Source: Meconema thalassinum (taxonomy: Eukaryota > Arthropoda > Insecta > Orthoptera > Tettigoniidae). From it: a stretch of DNA of 64,000 nucleotides. Position numbers and translations under genes: made by a program. Location: contig OX336388.2 of assembly GCA_946902985.2 (NCBI GenBank), positions 1,386,537,723-1,386,601,722 of the forward strand. The letters run 5' to 3'. Shown in pieces: positions 55,716-64,000 of this stretch. The number at the start of each line of letters is the position of its first letter. Position 1 is the stretch's first letter. Below the pieces are notes generated by a model. That model saw only the letters and a list, made by a program, of their open reading frames with translations, made no database searches and was not told where the DNA came from.

Positions 55716-58700
55716 ATCTTCTTCTTCTTCTTCCTAGCGTTTTCCCGCTGCTGCAGGGTCCGCTGTTTTGGTCTTGGCTCGCCATTTTGCACGATCTTGG
55801 GCATCATGAGGTCTTAGATTGAGAGCCTTCATATCCGCATTTGCTGTATCATGCCAGCGCTGTTTTGGGCGCCCACGTGGACGGTGCCCATTAACTTCAA
55901 AGGAGAGAGCGGAATTGGCAACAGTTCCAGGTGCAGCACGCAAGACGTGGCCATACCATCGAAGCCGTTTTTCCCGTGCCTTTTCAGTGATGGGTGCAAC
56001 TCCTATTTGCTGGCGAACAGAGTCATTCTTTATATGATCTAGGAGTGTGATGCCCATCGACCAACGGAGCATACGCATTTCCATGCTATGTAATTGGCGC
56101 TCCGTGGCTTTGTCAGCTGGTCGACATTCAGCACTGTACAAAGCAACAGGACGTACTATCATGCGGTATATTTTGGACTTAAGGTATAGTGGCATCCTTC
56201 TGTCGCAGAGTACGCCTGTAACTTCCCTCCATCTCATCCATGCAGCCTTTATCCTACTTCGCACTTCATCACCTATCTCACCATCAGCTTGTAGGCGAGA
56301 TCCTAGATACCTGAAGCTTAAGGTCTTCGTCAATGTCTCTCCATCAATTTGGATGGATCCGTTGGTTGGGACAGTTTCAAGGTATTCGGTCTTCTTTTTG
56401 TTCAGTCGAAGACCGTATTGTGAGAGACGGCTGTTCCAATTTTCAACTTGACGCTGCAATCCTATCCTGGTGGTATCAGCAAGTGCGACATCATCAGCAT
56501 ATAAGAGTGTCCAAGGGACATTCCTTTGCAGATCCCGTGTGACTGTGTCCATGACTAGGACAAAGAGCAATGGGGACAGTGCAGATCCTTGGTGTACACC
56601 GACTTTCACTGGGAAGCTCTCCGAGGTGCCAACAGCACAACGTACACAACTTGTGGTGTTTGTGTATAGCATCTTGATCCAGCTGATAAGCATTTCTGGT
56701 ACACCATGGTTACGAAGTGCATACCAGATCACACGATGTGGAACACGTTCGAAAGCCTTTTTAAGATCAAGAACGGCGATATGCACTGGCTGTTGTTTCT
56801 CGCGATGCTTTTCGATGAGCATTCTGGCAGCGAAGATTGCATCAGTTGTTCCCGCACCCTTGACGAAGCCGCACTGGTTGGTACTAATACTGACGATGTC
56901 CCGCAGTCGTCGATCAAGGATTCTCTCAAAAATCTTCATTGTGTGCGACAAGAGGCGAATTGGACGATAATTTGCACATTCTGCTGGATCACCTTTTTGT
57001 TTAAAGATAGGTACAGTGATGCTTGTAGCCCAATCACTGGGAACAGTTCCAGAGTCAACTATGGCATTGAAAAAGTTGGTCAGCCAGTTGATCGCGGGTT
57101 CTTTTAATTCCTGCAACTTCCAGAAGTCTGCCGGCAGTTCATCTGGTCCTGGTGCTTTTTGATTCTTCATACTCCTAATGGCACTGGTGACTTCCTCAGA
57201 TGTGATGTGTGAGATAGGACCTGCTGTTGGAGTACCTTCTGGAATAGAGGGATGTGGGAACTCAATGTTGGAAATCTCTTCAAAGTGTTGTTGCCAACGT
57301 TTGAGGATATCCTGTTTGTCTTGTAAACGTTGACCATCTTTGCCTTTTATGCACACATAGTGCTCAATATCCTGTACTGACTTTGTTCTAGCTTTGGTCA
57401 GCCTGAAGATAGTTTTCTCTCCTTCCTTTGAGTCCAGTGTTGTATACAGATCATCATAGTGACTGCACCTAGCTTCAGCAACAGCTTTCTTAGCCTCACG
57501 TTTGGCTATGGCATACCTTTCCCTGTTCTCTAGAGTCTTTTGTGAGACCCAGTTTCTGTATGCCTTCCTTTTTTCATGCACCTTTTCTTGCACTTGGGGT
57601 GTCCATAGCCACGTTTGTTTATCAATTCGGTGGGAGCTAGGTTTTGTTGTACCCAAAGTTGCTGTGGCGGTTTCAGTGACAGATTTACAGAATGTAGTCC
57701 AGGTGTTGTCTATCGCATTCAGATCGATGGGAGGAAAATTTATACTGCCTGCTAAAGTCTCCTTTTGGTCTTTAAGCTTCCACCACTTGATCTTCTCAAG
57801 GACATTTATCCCTCTGCCTCTACGATGTTTAGAGATCCTTAAGTCTGCCGTTAGCAACTTATGTTGAGGGGCTACACAGTCATATGGTATGACCTTCACA
57901 TCTGATACTAGTCGGAGATCACGGTGTCGAACAAGGATGAAGTCAATTTGGCTGCTGTAGTCACCACTGGTGTAGGTGATGAGGTGGTTTATGCGCTTTT
58001 TGAAAAACGTATTACCAATAACCAAGTCATTCGCCTCGGCGAAATCCAAAATTTGTGTTCCATCATCATTCCGGGTACCATAGCCATTACCACCGTGGCA
58101 GCTATAACCGTCCTTGGTATGACCAAAATGACCATTAAGATCACCACAGAGAAGTGGAAACTCATCTTGAGGACATGCTGAAACATGATCTTGTAGCTCT
58201 TGCCAAAACTGTTCCTTTTCTAGCTTATCACAGCCAGTTTGTGGTGCATATGCTGAGAAGACACGAAGCCGAGAAGATGCAATGTCGATTGTAATTGACA
58301 TAAGGCGGTCTGAATAGCGCTGAACCTCAGCAACTCGGTCTCTCAGGCTGGCACAAACGATGACAGCAACACCATTTCTGTTGGACGTACCATGGTAGAT
58401 CAGTTTATAGCCATCTCCGATGTCACGAGATTTTTGCCCCTTCCAGCGTGTTTCTTGTACACATGCAATGTCCACTTTCCGTTCTTTCAGCATCGCTGCT
58501 AGTTCACGGCTGCGTCCAGTAAGAGTCCCAATGTTGAGCGTGGCGATTCGTAAATTTTGTCTGCTTTGGACTTGCTTCTTTAACTGGTTCCGCCCTTGAA
58601 CCAGTAGCCCTTGTCCATTTGTCGCGGCGGTCAGGCGAGGCCGACGCGCGTCGCTTCTGGGGGACGTCCTAGCATTATCCGACAAAATTGACGTAGACAT

Positions 58701-58965
58701 GATCCATGGGTTGCGACAGAGTTACCGACCGGCTTGTCGCCACAGCCTGGCGTCGGGCATTTTAGAGCTACTGCCAGCAGGAATTTGGGCCGCTCCTAAC
58801 ATGGAGAACAGACGCCCTTTGCAGCCGCTCGATCCGAGTCAGACGCTGCTAAAAATAGTTCATCCACCTTCTTCGTCGTTGGGACTCGAAGTCTTCATCC
58901 GGCGTTGAAGCTGTTGACCATTTTACTCTTCCCCCTCCTCCTTTCTCAACCGGGCTTGGGACCGG
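55716..58965 (-). mobile_element. RTE-type LINE, apparently intact
   Basis: About 3250 bp: 5' UTR (58965-58701), one ORF, and a (GAA)n tail (55733-55716) starting directly after the stop codon. It is inserted antisense into the RT gene of another LINE (55628-55715 and 58966 onward). RTE elements typically have a single EN-RT ORF, very short 3' UTR and microsatellite tails. A small upstream open stretch (EKGGGGRVKWSTAS...) lies in the 5' UTR. Confidence 0.9.
55734..58700 (-). CDS. RTE endonuclease-reverse transcriptase, intact ORF
   Basis: 988 codons with no stop or shift, normal size for RTE. It should nick DNA and prime reverse transcription of its own RNA at the target. The endonuclease (residues ~50-300) shows ATLNIGTL, ACVQETRWKG, SAYAPQTG, CGDLNGHFG and QIDFILVR. 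The RT (residues ~510-780) shows ANYRPIRLL, CGFVKGAGTTDA, AVLDLKKAFERV (motif A, Asp kept; the usual AFD reads AFE), HQGSALSPLLF and LLYADDVAL (YADD at 734-737). The C-terminal tail has RLRWYGHVLR and RPRGRPKQRW. Start at the first Met (58700), upstream of the similarity. The intact frame, inside an otherwise decayed region, suggests recent insertion. Confidence 0.93.
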   Translation of the reverse strand: MSTSILSDNARTSPRSDARRPRLTAATNGQGLLVQGRNQLKKQVQSRQNLRIATLNIGTLTGRSRELAAMLKERKVDIACVQETRWKGQKSRDIGDGYKLIYHGTSNRNGVAVIVCASLRDRVAEVQRYSDRLMSITIDIASSRLRVFSAYAPQTGCDKLEKEQFWQELQDHVSACPQDEFPLLCGDLNGHFGHTKDGYSCHGGNGYGTRNDDGTQILDFAEANDLVIGNTFFKKRINHLITYTSGDYSSQIDFILVRHRDLRLVSDVKVIPYDCVAPQHKLLTADLRISKHRRGRGINVLEKIKWWKLKDQKETLAGSINFPPIDLNAIDNTWTTFCKSVTETATATLGTTKPSSHRIDKQTWLWTPQVQEKVHEKRKAYRNWVSQKTLENRERYAIAKREAKKAVAEARCSHYDDLYTTLDSKEGEKTIFRLTKARTKSVQDIEHYVCIKGKDGQRLQDKQDILKRWQQHFEEISNIEFPHPSIPEGTPTAGPISHITSEEVTSAIRSMKNQKAPGPDELPADFWKLQELKEPAINWLTNFFNAIVDSGTVPSDWATSITVPIFKQKGDPAECANYRPIRLLSHTMKIFERILDRRLRDIVSISTNQCGFVKGAGTTDAIFAARMLIEKHREKQQPVHIAVLDLKKAFERVPHRVIWYALRNHGVPEMLISWIKMLYTNTTSCVRCAVGTSESFPVKVGVHQGSALSPLLFVLVMDTVTRDLQRNVPWTLLYADDVALADTTRIGLQRQVENWNSRLSQYGLRLNKKKTEYLETVPTNGSIQIDGETLTKTLSFRYLGSRLQADGEIGDEVRSRIKAAWMRWREVTGVLCDRRMPLYLKSKIYRMIVRPVALYSAECRPADKATERQLHSMEMRMLRWSMGITLLDHIKNDSVRQQIGVAPITEKAREKRLRWYGHVLRAAPGTVANSALSFEVNGHRPRGRPKQRWHDTANADMKALNLRPHDAQDRAKWRAKTKTADPAAAGKR

Positions 58966-60282
58966 CTTCGTGGAGCAAATCATGAATCTCAAATCTATCC
59001 TTTCATATCTGAAACTAAGGAGCAAGAAATTTGTAGTAACCTCCATTGATCGGACTACCCTACTTAAGATTCTAAAGGAGTTCGGCCTAGACAACAAAAC
59101 CATAGCGATCATCCAACAGACTCTCACCAACACCACTTCAAAAGTTATGTTTAGAGGCGAGATTTCCAATGCCTTCGAGATAAGGACAGTAGTTCGACAG
59201 GGAGATGGTCTCTCGCCTCTACTATTCAACTGAGTTCTTGAGAAAGTTATCCGTGAGTGGCGCAAAACAATGAGTGATGAAGGAGTCCAAAATGGAATCA
59301 GACTTGGTCACAAGAATAAGAACCTATCAATTTACTCTCTAGCCTTTGCAGATGACCTTGCGGTTTTTGCAGATTCGTTGGATACGGCCAGGAAACAGAT
59401 CAACCAGCTTCAAACACAAGCTGCAAACGCGGGCCTCCTGATCTCTTTCGAGAAAACAGGATTTATTACTAACATCAAAACTGCTCCAAAACATATTGAA
59501 GTGAATCATGGGAAAATCAAACGGGTTGTGAAATTTAAGTATCTTGGGGAATGGATAGACCCTACAATGTCCGAAAACGAGGCTTTTGCGTCACGCTTGA
59601 ATAAAATTGAAATGGCTTACCATCTAACTAAGAATGTGTACAACAAAAGATCTATATCCCTGAATGCAAAACTGAAGCACTACTGCACGGTGATCCGGCC
59701 AGAAGCTTTGTATGCAGCGGAATGTCTCTCCATGAATAGAAAAGGCATAATGGAAAAACTGGAGACCAAGGAAAGGAAGATATTGAGGAAAATCCTGGGT
59801 CCAGTCAAAGAACACGGCGAGTTCCGAAGACGCCACAACCACGAGTTGTACACTCACGTAGAGAAAATAACGGACGTGATGAGGAAAAGGAGGATTTATT
59901 TTTATGGACATATAACCCGAATGAAATCAACACGGCTATCCAACAGAATTTTTGCTTTTCTCCGTGAGAAAAAGACAAAGGGGGCCTGGTTCATTGAAGT
60001 AGAGAAAGATCTGTTGGAGACTGGGATTACACGTGAAGATATCCAGGAGCGTGGCCCACTTAGGGATAAATTTCAGAAACATCGGAGTTTTCAACTTAAA
60101 CCGAAGCTAAAAACCGGGAAGGCGTGGACGACAGAGAGAAAGGTGCAACATCGATTGTGAATGAAGGAGTACTGGGCCAACATTAAAATGCAGAAAAAAC
60201 AGTTGACATGACGTGGTCCTTAGTTGGCCGTAACGAAGGAAGAAGAAGAATAATATTATTATTAATAATAATAATAATAACT
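58966..60282 (+). pseudogene. LINE reverse transcriptase, 3' half, two lesions
   Basis: Frame 58970-60160 is one reading frame with a TGA at 59231-59233 (LLFN-stop-VLEKVI). Motifs: FVVTSIDR (motif A region decayed), VVRQGDGLSPLLF, YSLAFADDLAVFAD (FADD kept), FKYLGEWID, RRIYFYGHITRM, and a basic tail. It stops at 60158, and after it the frame MKEYWANIKMQKKQLT continues briefly. The 3' end is GAAGAAGAAG then ATT/AAT repeats (60237-60282). The 5' half is truncated at 55628. Relatives: 61095-61845 (inverted), 62640-63035, 9458-9830. Confidence 0.82.
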
Positions 60283-61094
60283 GTAAGGCTTCAGCCACCA
60301 TAAAATAGATCTTTTTTGAGTTGGAGCTATTCAGGCGATCTAATCTATATGTTTTACGTTCCATTTACCATTGCCATCTGCTGGCAGTGAAAACTAAAAC
60401 TGTACTGGGTAACCAGTGGCTGATATTTAGTTAATGTTGCCTTATAATCACCAAATGTGATACGAGAGATCTTTTACGAGCCGATATCGTACGAATCAGA
60501 GTGGCGTAGATTTTTGCTGCCCCTCAAAAATCCGACTTCCTCGGTAGGGAATCGAATCCGCGACCTTGAGACCAAAGCCTATGATAGGCTATAGGAGAAG
60601 CTTTCGTCTGAAGGACGCTAAACCTATCGGGAAGGGAATGGTCTGATCTTAAAGCCGTACATGAGGAGAGTGTTTTTTTTTATATTGTTAGAAAATATGC
60701 GACCAGCGTAATTACGCGCATTAATTCACAAGGTCTCCGGGCGAAATGAGTGGGTTCGAACTCCACCGTCGCTCGTCGTTGAAAGGATTTTCAATATTGA
60801 TTTTAATTTTCAACTCCAGGCAAATGCCGAGACGTTATTTTCAGAAAGATAAGCAACGATCACTTCTTACTTACCCTTTGCCCAATTGCATCATCTTAAG
60901 TCATTCAATATCTTATTACTCACGCATGAGGTGGGCATCATGAAGGGCATCCAGCCATAAAGACAATTTGCTACATAGATTCCCTCCTCATCCTTGAACC
61001 CGTACATACGAAAATAACAAGGGATATGCAACCTACATTAGACAGTATCAGACGTTGCCTACTCCTAAGTTACTTTGTCTATAATAATTGTATA
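60283..61094. other. Mostly unrecognised; diverged SINE at 60730-60900
   Basis: 60740-60900 holds 'gtgggttcgaactccaccgtc' (B box) and central-domain scraps ('caactccaggcaaatgccga'). 60530-60570 has an antisense B-box-like 'agggaatcgaatccgcga'. Confidence 0.45.
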
Positions 61095-61845
61095 ACATTT
61101 ATAATAATATTTTATTATTTTTCGTTTCGGTCAATTAAGGACCACGTCATTTCAACTGTTTCCTTTTAGCTTTAATATTGGCCCAGTATTCCTTCATTCG
61201 TAGACGGTGTTGCTCTTTTCTTCTCTTTTCCATGTATTTCCAGTTTTCACTGTCTGCTTAGATTGGAAACTCTGATGTTCGAAGAGTTTTCTCTTAAGCT
61301 GGTCACGCTCCTGGATATCTTCACATGAGGTCCCTATCTTGTGCAGATAATTTTTTATCTCACTGAACCAGGCTCCCTTTGTCTTCGTCATTCGGGCCAT
61401 TTAACGTAATCCGTCTTTGCTGCATCTCGTCAGTAATTTATTTTCTCCACGTGTGTATATAAATCCTCGTTATGCTGTCTTCTAAACCCACCATTCCCTT
61501 TAACCGGACCTTTCCTTGGTTTCCAATTTCTCCATCATCCCTTTCTTGCTCATGGCGACACATTCCGCTGTAATTAAAGCTTCTGGCCGGATGACAGTGC
61601 AGTAATATTTGATTTTTGCATTCAATGATATAGATCTTTTGCCATCCTGTATACATTCTTTGTTAGATGATGACCTGTTACAATTTTATTCATACGTCAC
61701 GTAAAGGCATCTTTTTCGGAAATGTTAGATTCTTTCCATTCTTCAAGATAGTTACATTTTTCAACCCGATTGATTATTCCACGAGTCCCTTCTAGCTCTC
61801 TTGGAACCGGATTGATGTTTGAAATAATTCCGTTTTATCATTATT
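61095..61845 (-). pseudogene. Inverted relative of the 58966 LINE, 3' end
   Basis: Minus frames read KTKGAWFSEIKNYLHKIGTS and EDIQERDQL, and YTGWQKIYIIECKNQILLHCH-like upstream, matching the sister copy residue by residue with frameshifts. The 3' flank 'acgtggtccttaattgaccg' equals the sister's 'acgtggtccttagttggccg'. Head-to-head fragments 1 kb apart. Confidence 0.8.
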
Positions 61846-62639
61846 ATTATTATTTCTTTATTTACTCAACTTACAGTTGGTAACAAGACTCATATCGGTA
61901 CATTGCGTACAAGAAAATGAGTAAAGAACACTTAAGCCTATAGCATACATTTTCAAACTATACGGTATAACATAGACGTTTGACAGTTAATTTCCTTTTC
62001 TTATCTTCCACGTCTCCTTTTCACAAGAGGGTCCAAGAAAATCCTAGTGGGTATTCAAAAATACTCTAACGATGCTGCAGGTTTTCAGAATTGCAGCCTT
62101 TTGTGCAATAGTGTGGGTGTAAATGGGAAGATTTAGTGTGGCTAGATTTAATGAAAAGGATTTAGGTGTCAATCCGGTAGGAGAAAGGAGGAAAGGGAGG
62201 ATCGTCACGTTTTTTTTGTCTCTAGATTATTATTAATATTATTATTATTATTATTATTATTATTGCAACACGTAGTAAATACACCGTAAATTCAACAATG
62301 GCAGTTCCTATTGAAATTGTGTTCTGAAATTGAAGTTCTTTTAAGTTTGTGTTTGAAAATTCTGTTCGACTGACATACGACCGACATGCAGGATCAGACG
62401 TCACCTACTCCTAAGGTACGTACGTTTTCATTTTATTTGAATGAGAGACGGCGAGTTTTTTCTTCAAAGGGGTCTTCTGACATGTTGCGGTGAATTGCTA
62501 GGATGTAGGTCATGTGAATATTCATTGCGCGCGACTCGTATCAGGTCTTCTGGGGAATCACAGAAACGGACATATACAATATTAACACAGCAAGATGGAG
62601 CAAATATCTATTAGGAAGGTCTTACTGTCAAACAGACCA
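61846..62639. other. Nothing recognised; (ATT)n at 62227-62263
   Basis: AT-rich non-coding sequence with a short ATT tract. Confidence 0.5.
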
Positions 62640-63035
62640 TTCGAGAACTCAGGATCTATAGAAGAAGAACAATAAGAATACATTCAATAACAATCTATTC
62701 ATTATGGTGTTTGAAGCCATTTTCAGTGTTGCCAATTATAAGACAAATGGATTGCGTCAGTTAAGTCAGATATGGAACAACTAGAGATCCCACTGGAACA
62801 AACTCATGACCGTCTGATGTTCCGTCAGGTCAACCGACAGAGCGTTTTCCCAACGTCCCGTACAAGTAAGAAGATTACTGAAGCTAATTGGACAGAAGAA
62901 AGAAGACTGACTCATAGTCAGAAAATGAGGGACTATTGGAGGAAGAAGAAGAAGAAGAAAGCAACAACTTTACCGAAGAGTAAATACGAGCCCGTAGTCC
63001 TAAGTAATCCTAAACGATAAAGAAAGAAAAAAAGT
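62640..63035 (+). pseudogene. LINE C-terminal tail fragment
   Basis: Frame 62772-63020 (82 codons) reads FRQVNRQSVF, then NWTEERRLTHSQKMRDYWRK and a Lys run. This tail pattern (WT-ERR--HS--M--YW) matches the end of the 58966 LINE family (WTTERKVQHR, MKEYWA). No catalytic motif. Confidence 0.6.
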
Positions 63036-63184
63036 GTTCCCTATTCCTAATAATAAGACAGGCATATCTTCGTATTTATTTCCTATTGAAATTGTGTGGC
63101 TCCATCCAGCATCTCCAGATCCAGTTCGTTATCTTGGTGGTAAGAATTGGTATTGTAGACCAAAAGTAATCTATAGATCCGATT

Positions 63185-63592
63185 TTATAAGAGATTTTTG
63201 AGACGCTCTGTCATCAGTTTTAGATTGGGGCCATCCCAGAATATATGAAAAAATGACAGTTTATAGTTTTTTGGATTGAGAACTAGTACGAGACTTCCAG
63301 AATAATTTGATCTAAAACTTATTTCGAATATTATTTTGAGTGAAGGGGTGTCGAGGTCAGCCTTCATCTCGCACTCTCTGCATACCGCCATTAAACATAG
63401 AACACCAGCGACCAACCATTTGAGGGACACGACGTAGCTGATGGCAGCGTTGATTAGTTCCACACACCCAATCAGTACCCACGACAGCACGCACTTCCAT
63501 TCATGACCACGTTTCCAGCACTTGTCTTTCTCCACTAATCGTTCGGTCTGTTGATTTTTAAGAAAACATCGTTGTTGTTGAAGATGATTCAT
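63185..63592 (-). other. Unrecognised 135-codon open frame
   Basis: Contains a hydrophobic run (VLIGCVELINAAISYVV, LKWLVAGVLCLMAVC) that could span a membrane, then a polar C-terminal half. No family recognised, no splice context evident. Longest unexplained frame in the window, but length alone is weak evidence. Confidence 0.25.
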
Positions 63593-63745
63593 TTAGGGGC
63601 TTTGTGTAGCCCCGTGTACTTGGGCGTGTGTAGAATTTGTATGATAACCTGTGTCACATGGATGTATGTACTAGTATGTGTGTGTCTTTGCAACTGAGGT
63701 AGGATTTTCTTCGGAAGCGGCCATGGCCTTAAGGGGATACGGAAT
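63588..63745 (-). mobile_element. SINE family F/E 3' module
   Basis: Antisense 'gattcatttaggggctttgt', 'gtagccccgtgtacttgggc', 'gataacctgtgtca', then a central-domain scrap ('ggaagcggccatggccttaa'). Confidence 0.75.
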
Positions 63746-64000
63746 CGCCTATCTTACCAATGTTAAATATGTTTAATTCATGTTCCTTTCCTCAGAATCT
63801 AATAAAGATATGGTAATGAAATGTATGTCACATTTTAATCAAACCTTACCTGACATATCAATGGAGCGTTTTTATATTGGACTTCAGAGGAGTAAGATTT
63901 CTTTCTTTTTTACTGTCAAAAATATAATTACTTTTTCTTAAAAGAAACAGCCAAAACCCAAACAGATTTACTTTAAACAAGGAAACTTCTCCATTAAAAT
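63746..64000. other. Nothing recognised
   Basis: AT-rich, runs to the window end. Confidence 0.5.

Noticed and set aside
55819..58186. Plus-strand frames of 60-166 codons
   Set aside because: Shadows of the RTE ORF on the other strand.

Overview
The window looks like repeat-dominated intergenic DNA from a large animal genome, most likely a hemimetabolous insect. An orthopteroid or related lineage is my guess from the overall character of the repeats; nothing in the sequence proves it. I found no convincing host protein-coding gene, no intact canonical tRNA or rRNA gene, and no bacterial or viral gene. Almost everything recognisable is a transposable element, a fragment of one, a tandem repeat or a retroposed small RNA.

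Layout. 1-8.6 kb: copies of a TIR element family; one (4490-7524) is split by a nearly intact Tc1/mariner-superfamily element with DD41D spacing (5532-7387). A 220-bp inverted repeat resembling a Penelope-type terminal structure lies at 3.1-3.6 kb. 8-12 kb: tRNA-derived SINEs and LINE tails. 12.3-17.1 kb: a full-length two-ORF LINE of Tx1/L1-like type, recently dead, sitting inside a tRNA-like sequence between its A box and B box. 17-24 kb: SINEs, two decayed mariner copies and a hammerhead-like motif. 24-37 kb: more TIR-element copies (one with a 292-bp internal tandem array), a 32-bp satellite (26.2-27.3 kb) and LINE remnants. 37-47 kb: SINEs, one with a 5S rRNA-like head, a fold-back MITE and Helitron-like pieces. 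47.3-49.1 kb: a hAT element with 8-bp TSD. 50-55 kb: SINEs, a Penelope-like inverted structure and further hammerhead-like motifs. 55.6-60.3 kb: an RTE-type LINE with an uninterrupted 988-codon ORF, inserted antisense into another LINE's RT gene. 60-64 kb: inverted and direct relatives of that second LINE.

How the parts relate. The SINEs are modular. Different tRNA-like heads join a small set of shared central domains, and several share a 3' GGGGC...GCCCC hairpin followed by CAACAA-rich tails. The LINE fragment at 22640-23010 ends in nearly the same tail, pointing to a LINE partner that mobilises them. Nested insertions give relative ages: the DD41D element is younger than the TIR element it splits, the RTE is younger than the LINE it splits, and a 67-bp mini-retroposon is younger than the hAT.

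The most novel-looking signals are (i) recurring hammerhead-ribozyme-like motifs, the best being a complete 60-nt fold at 22160-22219; (ii) a Tx1-like LINE interrupting a tRNA-like A box; and (iii) the SINE/LINE shared 3' hairpin tails.
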